A stretch of 64,000 bases of DNA from Takakia lepidozioides (lineage: Eukaryota; Streptophyta; Takakiopsida; Takakiales; Takakiaceae): assembly GCA_030704615.1 (NCBI GenBank), contig CM060733.1, positions 20,708,001 through 20,772,000 on the forward strand. Reading direction: 5' to 3'. Both the position numbers and the translations under genes were made by a program. Shown here piece after piece: positions 10,334 through 20,400 of the stretch. Positions within the stretch are counted from its first letter, which is position 1; every line of letters starts with the position of its first letter. The notes beneath the pieces are model-generated. The model searched no databases. It saw only the letters and a program-made list of their open reading frames with translations, and was not told the DNA's origin.

Positions 10334-11459
10334 GTGAGGCTAGTGATGAGCCAGGTGGTGCCAGAGATATACATGAGGATTCGGCTGTGTGGACTACTCC
10401 GCACGGGAGCCACGACAGCCACTGTGACTGCCAGGGAGAGGGATCGGATCCTGCAACGAGCCAAGAGGTTCAAGTGGGAGGGGATACACCTACTCACTAC
10501 TTCAAGTGTGGAGGATGATCGGGTGAGGATTGTGCTTCACCCCACACAGCGTGCACGGTTAGTGCGGCATGCCCATGAGGAATTGGGGCATTTTGGAGTG
10601 CGACGCACTCACAGTTTACTGCAGGGGCAGTATTGGTGGCGTGGTATGCATACAGAGGTGCAACAGTTCGTGGCTAGGTGCATGTGTGTGACAGGGTGCG
10701 TGCTTCATTTCAACGCCCCTACACCACAGTTGCATCCTTTACCAATCATGGGATTGGGCTACAGGTGGAGTCTTGACTTCGCAGGACCGTTGCCACTGAC
10801 TATGCGCCACCACAGATATGTGTTGGTGATGGTGGAGCACTTCTCCAAGTGGGTTGAGTTGGTTCCATTGCCTGACAAGGCTAGTGAGGGGGCTGCGTAT
10901 GCATCTTGGATCGTGTGCTTAGCCGATTTGGTGCTCCAGCTGAGGTACTCACGGACCAAGGGAGAGAGTTCTTGGGGGAGTTTCAAGCTTTGTGTAATAA
11001 AGCCTTGATAGACCACCGCACCACTTCTCGAGATCATCCTGAGGCCGATGGCTTGGCAGAGAGAGTTGTTCAGACGGTGAAGAGGGGTTTGCGCAAGTAT
11101 GGCTTACAGAAGGGACACCTAGGAGATTGGGATCTTCAGGTTCCTTGGTTAGTCATGGGCTACAGGTTCAGCAAACAAACATCACTTGCCTCCTTCTCAC
11201 CATATTTCCTTTTCTTTGCCTGAGAGCCGGATTTGCCTGCAGCCATTCGTAGGGACACTGCTCAAGTCCTTAACCTTGACGATCCGGACGTGTGGGTACG
11301 TGCATGTGATCAGCATGCAGAATTGTTCAAGAAAGTCATGCCCATGGCTTTTGAGAACCTTGCCATTGCACAGCACCGTGATACGTTGAGGTATGCCACT
11401 ATACGTGGTGGAGGATATCGTCCTGGGTTCGAAGGTTTAGCCCTGGTGACTATGTTTAT
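10334..11459 (+). pseudogene. pol: Gypsy integrase (copy 1)
   Basis: The zinc-binding HHCC region is at about 10556-10690 (LVRHAHEELGHFGVRRTHS..., then RCM-CV). One G is missing relative to copy 2 in the second cysteine pair, which shifts the frame. The catalytic core follows: SLDFAGPLPL (first Asp, about 10770), VLTDQGREFLGEF (second Asp, about 10948) and HPEADGLAERVVQT (Glu, about 11038-11080). It then runs through PEADG...SPYFLFF to about 11220, where a TGA at 11221-11223 replaces the Gly codon (GGC in copy 2) of FGREPDLP. The C-terminal linker (RDTLRYATIRGGGYRPG) ends near 11430. Integrase inserts the cDNA into the genome. Confidence 0.88.
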
Positions 11460-11813
11460 TTGCAGCAGACTGCTCCTACGACTCTGGATGTTACTGCAGG
11501 GCGTGTTATTCTGAGGGTTCGAGAGGTGTTGCCCTCAGGGGTCCTAATCTTGGAGGGTCGGGATGACATGACTTGGAAGGACCATGTGCGTAATTGTGCG
11601 CCATGTCACCTTCCCAATGTCGATGGCAGAGTTGACCCAAACTTGGCAGTGGTACCTGCAGGTTTGAGGTGCATGCTCTGTGGGTCTGCCAAAAGGGCAG
11701 CCACCATGCTGGTGTGTGATCGATGCTCAAGGGGTTGGCATATGGGATGTTTGATACCACCTCTTGAGAAGGTTCCTGACGGAGATTGGTTGTGTCCACA
11801 CTGCTTGGGATAG
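11460..11813 (+). CDS. pol: Integrase C-terminal module followed by a PHD finger (3' end of pol, copy 1)
   Basis: This 117-residue open segment ends pol. Residues 1-45 (RVILRVREVLPSGVLILEGR) form an SH3-like integrase tail; NCAPCHLPNVDGRVDP then leads into a zinc finger at 11670-11804. The cysteines read C-x2-C-x11-C-x2-C-x4-H-x2-C-x14-C-x2-C (CMLCG..., CDRCSRGWHMGC, LIPPLEKVP, DGDWLCPHC), the canonical Cys4-His-Cys3 PHD pattern including the usual PPL and W before the last pair. PHD fingers typically read histone H3 tails, so this domain may guide integration, much as the chromodomain does in chromoviruses; that role is inferred. It is intact here although upstream pol is frameshifted. Copy 2 is truncated before this point. 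Confidence 0.85.
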   Translation: MQQTAPTTLDVTAGRVILRVREVLPSGVLILEGRDDMTWKDHVRNCAPCHLPNVDGRVDPNLAVVPAGLRCMLCGSAKRAATMLVCDRCSRGWHMGCLIPPLEKVPDGDWLCPHCLG

Positions 11814-12060
11814 TGGTAGTGGACATGACTGGAGGCAACTAACAAGACATGGGAGGCCAAGCTCATAGGAGTCAATACATGAGATCCCAAGCTCAAGTTC
11901 ACAGGTTGCAAGACGGCGACTAACGATGGGGCAACTCTTGCACCCGGCCTCTTGATCTATCGAGTTTGAGTGTAGTAGGGATAGTGGTGGAAGACTTAGT
12001 GAGGCTATGGTCACTATCACATCTTGTGGCTACCTGGACTTAGAGGGACCTAAGCACCAG
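11814..12060 (+). other. Untranslated stretch between pol and the polypurine tract
   Basis: About 250 bp with no recognised gene, ending in the polypurine tract that precedes the 3' LTR. Confidence 0.6.
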
Positions 12061-12073
12061 CTAGGGGGGCGAT
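12061..12073 (+). promoter_or_regulatory. Polypurine tract of the Gypsy element
   Basis: CTAGGGGGGCGAT lies directly before TGTATGGACTAG, the start of the A part. A G-run here is the usual primer for plus-strand cDNA synthesis and marks A, not B, as the true LTR start. Confidence 0.65.
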
Positions 12074-12579
12074 TGTATGGACTAGTGACTGCCATAGTGG
12101 GCAGCATAGTGGCAGCCTAGTGACTGACTAGTTGTAGCCTAGTGGTTGGACTAGTGGCTGGACTAGTGGTATACTAGTGTGTGGTGTGCACATGTGTTGT
12201 GTGGTTTTGGACAACGATGTAGTTGTGTAGCGATATGTATGTGCACGACAACTGTCAAGTTATTTTACCACTAGTATGAAACTAGCTAGGAAATAACTAG
12301 CTTTTACATATTGACATTTGGGATTGGCCCAAGTGTCAATCCAGGGGTCAAGACAGATTTAGGCCCTGGAGTGATTATCTTCACGGCAAGCGCGGGAGGC
12401 TCATCTTTCTCGAGTTGAGCCTCACCGCGCCTAGCTATGGCGCCGTAGTGTGGATTCCCCATGGCGTGGGGTGCACTTGGCTTGACTTGTATTTGAGTGA
12501 TGAGGTTATATATGCATGAGTTTATGCTTCAGCTTTGTGAGCTCGCATGAGCTTGTGCTTGTATTCTTCTTCTTTATCA
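12074..12579 (+). repeat. Complete 3' LTR (A+B) of the Gypsy element
   Basis: 506 bp starting TGTATGG and ending TTTATCA (TG...CA). The A part is 12074-12252 and the B part 12253-12579. A is packed with CTAGTGG/GACTAGT phrases; B holds the TATATA box (12507-12512). B matches 1486-1809 with only about five differences. Confidence 0.8.
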
Positions 12580-12580
12580 A

Positions 12581-12767
12581 TGTATGGACTAGTGACTGCC
12601 ATAGTGGGCAGCATAGTGGCAGCCTAGTGACTGACTAGTTGTAGCCTAGTGGTTGGACTAGTGGCTGGACTAGTGGTGGACTAGTGGTATACTAGTGTGT
12701 GGTGTGCACATGTGTTGTGTGGTTTTGGACAGCGATGTAGTTGTGTAGCGATATGTATGCGCACAAC
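12581..12767 (+). repeat. Extra LTR A part (A') at the right end of the Gypsy insertion
   Basis: It repeats 12074-12252 after the complete LTR, with an extra ~12-bp GACTAGTGG unit. It is directly followed by Harbinger sequence. It supplies the A part that the left end lacks. Confidence 0.8.
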
Positions 12768-13022
12768 AAAGAGAAACGCACGAAGACACAAGAGTTTCTT
12801 CTGTACACGCAGTTGGACTACTTCAAAATGAGAGACAAAGAAGTAAACCGCACTCAAAACAACATGGTCAGAGCTATCATAGATTTGACGAGAGTAATGG
12901 GGCTTGCATTTGTGAAGGGTGCCCATCCTAAAGATGTAGGAGGTTCCAATGCAAGAGGGGCAAGAGGTTGCAGTGACGAGGAAGACTCTTCTCATGTAGG
13001 TGCAGACAATTCCAACATGTGA
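12768..13022 (+). pseudogene. Myb/SANT-like protein of PIF/Harbinger element, 3' part
   Basis: It resumes the Myb-like protein after the Gypsy insertion: EKRTKTQEFLLYTQLDYFKM, then NNMVRAIIDLTRVMG and an acidic Gly/Ser-rich tail ending at TGA 13020-13022. Joining 1485 to 12773 (one copy of the duplicated aaga) continues the helical region in frame, which shows the two halves were one gene. The residues before 12768 in the apparent ORF are LTR-derived. Confidence 0.7.
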
Positions 13023-13209
13023 AAAAAAGACTACAGAATAAAACTTCATATAGCTACAGTGAATTGTAAAAACTATAGATGATTTGACTACGAAATAATG
13101 GCATCGGCAGTGGCTTGATAAATAACATGCTCACATGTAGTCATGCTAGGTTGCGTTGACGACCCAGATATATCGCCAATTGAGTGCATTTCTGAACACC
13201 CGATATTTC

Positions 13210-14409
13210 CTAACCCTGAATGAATTCAGTTTCTGGTCTGTCATTGCCAAATTCTGGTCCTTCGTTGTATTCTGGCCTTGGCAATGCTTGGTTTTCTCTC
13301 TCAATGATTCTCATCAGCCTCTCAAGGTCATCTTCCCTTCTGCCCCTGATAAGGTTATGCAGGATGCAACAACATGTAAACACATCTGGAACCAAAGTGA
13401 CATGAAGCTCAGTTTTGCAAAGCGTTTCTCTGAAGGTTTTTTTCATGATTCCGAAAGAATTTTCGACTACAGATCTTCCTCTTCTGTGTCTACGATTGTA
13501 CAAGCTAGGATCGAATGATTGCCCTCTTTACGTGGTGTCATTATCCAAGAAATGCAAGGGTAGCCCTTATCGCCAAGGAGATAGGGAGAAAATCCATCCT
13601 GTGAACCCCTGTCCATGTTAAATAATCCCTGGTGTTGTGCTTTCCGGTAGAGTCCAGAAGTCTTTAATACCCGAGAATCATTGACACTTCTTGGCTCATT
13701 CCAATGTATATATCCTTGAATTTTTTGTTGCAATCAACTACCCTTGTGCAACCATTGAGTAACTTTCTGTTTTGTGGTAATAATAATCATCTGCAACTGG
13801 TCCCAGTGGTTTAGCGATCGCAATGTGTGTGCCATTGATTGCTCCGTGAATACTTGACAAACCACACTAGCTTTTGAACTCGGCCATTACTGTCTCCATT
13901 TTTCTACCTACAGGCCATGCAATGAGATTCCGAAAGAGAAGATTGACAGACCACACTACCTCATGAATTACTAGTGACACAGTCGATCGTCCAATCGCAA
14001 ATTGTTCGCTACACGTGAGTAAATTAGCCCCTTGAGCTAATTTGTAAAGAACGCATGATACCCTAATTTCAATTGGTATTGCTATTCTATATAAATTGGT
14101 GTCCTGCTTTTGAATGAAAGGCTTCAACTTATCACACATGTAGAAGACACTCTCTTTGGACATACAAATTTTTTGTATCTAGCGATCATCATCGAACTCT
14201 GTCAACAAGAAAATGGAAAACCACGTAGTGCTACGAGGTTTCACCCAATCTCCGAGGTCAGGATTTGTCTCTGCAATGAAATCGGGTAGGAAGAAAGGTG
14301 GAGTCTTATTTGTAGTTTCAATCATATTTCGTGCCATTTCCACAAGGAGAACCAGAAAACTTGAGCACAAAATCAATTCCTCGATGCTTGGCTCATTAGA
14401 GGAATCCAT
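13210..14409 (-). pseudogene. PIF/Harbinger DDE transposase
   Basis: Read on the minus strand from MDSSNEPSIEE (14409). The middle is MSKESVFYMCDKLKPFI near 14163 and the helix-turn-helix-like QFAIGRSTVSLVIHEVVW near 14015. The catalytic region follows: GAINGTHIAIAKP (about 13815-13842), SVNDSRVLKTSGLY (second Asp, about 13675) and GRSVVENSFGIMKKTFRE (Glu, about 13475), with CCCILHNLI near the end. Family members read GAIDGTHI at the first site; here the Asp codon is AAT (Asn, 13834-13836), so the catalytic triad is broken. The frame changes near 14165, 13865, 13735 and 13500. The enzyme would cut and paste the element at TTA/TAA sites. Confidence 0.82.
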
Positions 14410-14430
14410 GGTGACAGATGTGATATACAA

Positions 14431-17400
14431 GCAAGAAAGTGGAACAAGAAATCAACACGCAGCAACGACAAAATGTAGAAGAGAGAAACGAGTGCAGACA
14501 TAGACATGCGCAGACAGGGAGTAACAGATTTATGTGTGTACGCTCGTCGTCCTATCTTGATGTTATATTTTACCACCACTATAAGTAACATTCAAGTGTG
14601 AACAGACGTGCTAATTTTAACTACCGTCGATGATGTTAGATAATCTATGATATATTAAAATATCCACATGGCATCGTGGGTTGGTGTTATCAACTATTTT
14701 TAGCAATATCCCAACACCACGTGTGCAGGGACCTTAACCAAGAGAGACACCATCCAGTTGGATGAGCATCCATCCCATGGATGAGGTTTGGATGTGATTT
14801 GGAAGCCCATAGCGATGGAGCAGACGAGAACTGCCCATCGTGGAAGGCCGCGGTGGCTAAGTAAGGAAGGTGATTGGAGCAGAGGACCTGGTGGTGCCAA
14901 GGCCGCTTCATGCTTTTCGTGGAGAGAGAGAAGAGGCCGAGCTTGGACCGCACGGCAGAGAAGCACACCGACAGCGATGCAGGGAGGCCACATAGCCTGA
15001 GAATTTATTATGAGCGAACTTAGAGTTTTAATGGAGTTTAAGCCTTGAGCGAAGACGTCCAGCCAACGATGAGTGTCGGCACTGGCGAGCAACCCAGAAG
15101 CTGAAAGAGAGGCTTGACTCAGCAGTCGAAGCTAAGCCTGGTGGAGCTCCTGCCAGGGTTTTTCCAATTCACCTGGAGCTCAAAATGGGAAAGTCGGCGA
15201 ATCGAGCCTTGTGACCGCTGCCAGACGAGGGGGGATGCGGGGTCCATTGGCAGTGTGCTGACCTAGCGCAGCGACATAGGATGCCTGCCTTCCCCAGGAG
15301 CCTTGGAACTTGCAGAAGAGGGGACAAAACTTGTACCTCTCTCCTGCTTGCTCCAATTTTCCAGATTTAAGTACAAGTTGAGGCAAGGAAGGCTTGGGTG
15401 AAATTGAATGCAGACATTTGCAGGGATCAACAGTCTGAACATGTTGTTTTATAATAACTTAATTCCAGTGTGCAGCATATGTACTATCAAATTTCTGGTC
15501 TAGATTGTCGTAAATGAATCATGAGTGGAATAGGTGATTAGTGTGAAATGGATCATCACTTTTGTATACCGACAGTGTGCAGTGACACATAAGTCTTGGC
15601 ACGAGCCTTGGCACGAGCTTCTGCTGAACATTGATCGCTGAAATGAGCTTGGACTCAAAATCTTCGTCCTCCGGAAATGATAAACTCGTGCATGCCAACC
15701 GTTCTGATCAGCTAGTCATGTGCTCCTGAAGGTTCTGTCCACGGTAGCATTTAGAAAAGTCTAAAGGGGTTGTGTACGTTGCCATTTACCGACATTATTC
15801 CGAGGGGTTAAGCCTGGTTATATGCCTTCAATACCTCTGGTAAGGTAAGTGCCTTGAAGATGACGTGTAGTAATCTGTCTCAGTTCGATGGTTCCTCTTT
15901 TTAGGTCTCTCGGACTTGAGTATAACCAAGTTCAGAGTTCACCGAGGTTTTGAGCATCGAGCCTGAGGGATACTGAACCGAGATTGAACCCCTATTGAAC
16001 AGCTTGGAATATGGTGGAGCCTATGATTGGTCGGACTTCACATGCATCACTACACTTCCTTGCGTAGATCCTTTAGACCCAGGTCGGGTAGATCATTATA
16101 ACTAACACCCAGCTTTCTGAAGTATATACAGATTTGAGACTCATCCAGCAGGAAAAGAGAAAACCAAGTCCAACAGTAACTCTTGCTTTCGCTTTCACTT
16201 GGGCAAGCAGCCCATTCGTTTTTGTGTTGCCTGGGCATAGAGTGCAAGGTGACTCCTGGTTTTAAACAATCCTACCCAAAGTTCCTTCAAGCCCCTCAAT
16301 GGGCTGTGACTCTGTAAATTCGTTCGATGTTAAACAAACGAATTCATCCTTAAGGTCATATTCTTTACAAAGTTTGATACACCCCTCAACATTCATCAAA
16401 AACTATCAATTACCCATAATCGATCGGAAATACCCATAGTCCTAGTTACGGGTACACACGAGGGAGCATATTCTGCGACTATAGCTCATACAGCCGATGG
16501 CCAAAGGAAATGTGAAAGGCGTTCTCATATAGTTTCCCGTGCCATGACCAACTGAAGGTGGAGCAAGGCCGCCCATTCTGTGAAGCAGCGAAACATGAGC
16601 GATGCCTGTCAGAAGATAAGGAGGACTTGAACCTCTTCTCATGGAGACGCACGCAACATTATTACGTAAATATCTTCATGGCAGTTCAACTCAGCCTGTG
16701 ATACAGGTCTGCAGATGCAACTGAACATTTTTGGAGGGCGTGCATGCATGCACCTTGTTGACAAGCTCTCAACTGCAACTACTTAGTCGGTAACGAGTCG
16801 GTAACACGGGTGTATGCTATAAACTATCGTCGAACTGTATATAACCTACTTCCAACTTTGACTCTGAAGGAATTCCCAAGTACTATATAGCAGTTACTGT
16901 AGCCCATTAATGCACCCTTTCCTCTTAACGGATCGTGCAAAAGAGCCGTGTTCACATTGACAAGCTCAAAGTGGTTCTGGTCCAAATACTATATAGAAGT
17001 TACTGTAGCCCATTAATGCACCCTTTCCTTTCAACGGATCGGTCAAAAGAGCCGCGTTCACATTGACAATGTGGAAGTGGTTCTGGTTCAAATCAACATG
17101 CTTCCTGAGCATCTGCTCTGACTTTCACTTCCTGGGGGACGTCAGATTCTGAATACAAGCGCTCCCCAAAAAGAATGTGTCGTAAAAATTCATCTTTGAC
17201 TCAATTACACTGTACGAGGTCTGATGTTGTGGTTCGATCGATCTTGCTAATTTGGTACTACATATACTAATTGTTTGAGCGTGCCCCCCCTAACATTTTG
17301 TAAATCTCAAGTGTTCATTTGCTTCAACCTGCCTTGAACATACGACCAAATATCACGGAGAGGTTCTGTTGTTTACGTGTTTGCAGAGTTCGTTGCTCGA

Positions 17401-20400
17401 AACGTACAGCTTATGATTCAAAAATATTGTCGTTAAAATATGAATCCCGACATTTGAATTTTGAAATTGACGCGTGCGCTAATATAGTCGGGACAAGAAG
17501 AGGGGGCAGGTCTTATCGAGACGGTCACTCCGACGTAATCGTGCGCAGATCTGAATTATTTAAGACAATCAAATGCACGCGGGGACGGTTCTGGTCGTTG
17601 GAGACCCTGCTATATATCCCGACCTCCTCCTCTGCCCTCTTTACTTGAAGCTCTCTCTGGAACTACTCCTACTATTCTTAGGCTGAAGCCGGAAAGTTTT
17701 TGTTGTACAAGCAAAGTGTGAAATTTGTAGTGCCTGCTTACTCTCTGTTATAGCAGAAGGACGGCTCCTTATTCTTTAGTAGATCCACCAGATCGTACTC
17801 TTGAATGAGTACACTGACTTAGTGAACTCTTTCTCCTCAAGGGCGTACTACTCTCAAGCCTCACTAACTAGACTGCTATATCCACACTTCTGAGTTTGAT
17901 CAAAGGACAGTCTCAAGAGTCATATCATTAACCATGGTTTCAAACAATGATGTATATATCTTCCTTTCTTTGATCTATTTAAAACTCCAATTTCTGTAGA
18001 GAGATAAGGTTGAGATGCTTTAGTGAAGGCATCATGATTGGACAACTTACAAGTAACTAGAAAGGTACTTGTAAAAGTCTGTCGGCTTAGTCATGAATTG
18101 GGCAGGAAGGCCTGGTACTGGCGCCAGACATTGCCCAGGAAGTCAAATTTTCCAGTCCTATTCTTATGTAGTCCACTTCGAGTATGTATTTGTTTGCGTC
18201 GTTAATTATTCTCCTTTTAATTTTTTCGGGGTCTATATGATCTGTGCGACGGAATATAACAGTATGAAGATGGGTTGTTTTGCAGTGGTGGGAGGCCCAA
18301 GCTTCGAACGTTAACGACGCCGATGAAGTTCAACAGGATCCGGTAAATCCTCACTCTACCAGACATATCCAAAGGACGGTCGAGAAAGAGCGTCGCTCGT
18401 GATCAAACTGAAAATGATGTCACATAGTTGGACATGGAATTCAGTGTCTAACATCAAGTGCTATTCAGCCTTTTCAGGAATCTTCACACACTCTTATAGA
18501 TCCCAAGGGACAGAGAACAGAAAAGAACCGCAGACCTGTTTGGGCATGGTGACAAGAAGAGACCGATCTGAGCTTTTCAGTGTAGCAGTCTGGGAGCCCC
18601 GGAACCGACGGAGGCACCGGTCTGCGAAGCCTGGACTTCCCTAATTAATTATAACCATTCATAGACTTCAATTGTGTTGTATCGGGTCCGTCTGTAGGGA
18701 TGGGTTACTCATTAATAGCCTAGATCTGATATTATCTCTATTAAGCTCCCACTGCATGATAAACCTAGTGGTGATGGAGCCCCAGGCAATCATTCCGGGT
18801 AGATATAGCAGATTGTACAGACACCAAACAAAATTCCATACCAGTTCACTACAGATTCCCTTGAGATTGCTGCTGAGATGATAGACTTCAAATAGCAGAT
18901 TTGTAAGTAGGTGGGACAACATACAGTTTATCACGAGGCGCTGTTGTATATAGGTTTCATTGGCAACATCTAATATGAGCACCACCCAACCCAAATGGGT
19001 GGGATGGTGGTATTACTGATTTCCTGGAACCCAAAGAGGTGAGAATGACCCATAAGACAATGAAGCCTAGTGACAGTCTTCCTTTTATAGTCCAAAAAGC
19101 CAAAGTCTTGTTATTTTGCTTCGTTTTAACTTTTCCGGAAGGGGTGAAGTGACCCCATAAGTTAAGCTTTCTTCGGCAGGTCGAGTCAACCTACCTTCTA
19201 ATTTGAAGAAACACTAACCACCACGTCCAGGACTATGGAATACATAGTTCACAAATTCTATGATACAGCACCGAAGTACAAGCACAAGGACGCTACCTGG
19301 CCCTATCATTGATGTCCACCTTGGAAGATGATGGGTGGTAGGAGCTGACCTGCAAGAGCATGCGTAACCTCTCGGTCCTAAGTATAGAAGCTCTTGACTT
19401 CAAGATTTCATAGGTACGGATAGATTCTCATTTTCCATTACTAGTGTCATCCTGTTCTTGATCTAGGAATGAGGGCCTAGCACCTCACCTCACCTTAAAG
19501 AAAGCTTATGAGGACTCTCTTTGACCCAAGTATATAATATTTCATCCGCATAACATAGTAATTCCACAATGCAATCAGTTTAAACTGTAATGCACAGTCA
19601 GATCAGCGCCGTCAGTGCATGTTCCCTCTGAACATTTCTGCTACGGCTACCCAGTACCCTTCAACCTCGCCCGCAACTCCTATAGAGTGGAAGACTACTG
19701 CAATGAAGGCTTTATAAGCTTAGATATTATGCAGCCCGAGATGCAGGAGGGGAGCGCGGGAATATACATGCTCTAAAATCATAAAGCTATGACAACACAG
19801 CACAGCCTTCTATATGTTCGGGGACTTGGTTAGCATTTCAGGGCTAGCGCTTAACCCTCGCACAAAGCTGGCATATTGTCCAGATATGAATATGAAAAAT
19901 CCTCTTCGTATCATATAGAACCCTTTCTTCCCGCCCTTCCCGAGAGAGAGTGTGTGCGATGTGCCTTCATCAGTATCAGCATTTAAATGTTACTAAGTAA
20001 ATGACCAGTAATTTAGCACCTGAAGGGATTGCAACTTAGTAGATAGATAATTTCCTACATGATCCTGTACTCTACCACAACGTAGACTTCGAATGAATTT
20101 AATTTTCCACATAATAACACCTTAGTAGAGAGGTCCTTGACGTATAGGCGCCGAACGTTCCTTAGAAATCTCGTTGAGAGCTGTAACAATCACACAATAG
20201 CTTGTGCTCAATAATCAAAAGTGATGAAATATGCACGTTTGATCTGACAACGTTTGCCACACATCGGATGAATTCGGGTTGTGTATTTCTCTTCACCTAG
20301 CTAAGTAGAGAGATTTATTAACTCTTGGGTACTACCATTGTGACCTCAGACCTACTCAACTAGAGTCAACGTACAGTACATCTAAAGGGAAGTCAACTTT

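Larger units (their letters stand above)
1486..12767 (+). mobile_element. Ty3/Gypsy LTR retrotransposon encoding a DNA methyltransferase and a PHD finger (copy 1)
   Basis: About 11.3 kb. Order: partial LTR (B), hairpin, long 2.8-kb leader, gag with zinc knuckles, aspartic protease, C5 DNA methyltransferase, reverse transcriptase, RNase H, integrase, PHD finger, polypurine tract, complete 3' LTR (A+B), and a further LTR part (A'). Integrase after RNase H is the Ty3/Gypsy order. The insertion is flanked by aaga (1482-1485 and 12769-12772), and collapsing the duplication restores the Harbinger gene frame. The LTR parts are about 98% identical by eye, so the insertion is fairly recent, yet pol has many frameshifts and stops. 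The arrangement B-internal-A-B-A' is a circular permutation of the normal A-B-internal-A-B. A second, truncated copy lies at 41237-45237. Confidence 0.88.
389..14430. mobile_element. PIF/Harbinger-type DNA transposon, split by a Gypsy insertion
   Basis: Two genes typical of PIF/Harbinger elements face each other. On + there is a Myb/SANT-like DNA-binding protein gene (407-1485, continuing at 12768-13022). On - there is a DDE transposase gene (about 14409 down to 13210). In this superfamily the Myb-like protein works with the transposase during transposition. The Ty3/Gypsy element at 1486-12767 sits inside the Myb-like gene; removing it with one copy of a short target duplication restores the reading frame. 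The limits given are those of the coding parts, because terminal inverted repeats and the 3-bp target duplication were not found. Both genes carry inactivating changes. Confidence 0.75.

Noticed and set aside
17319-17648. 109-residue plus-strand ORF
   Set aside because: Random-like composition, no motifs, no supporting neighbours.
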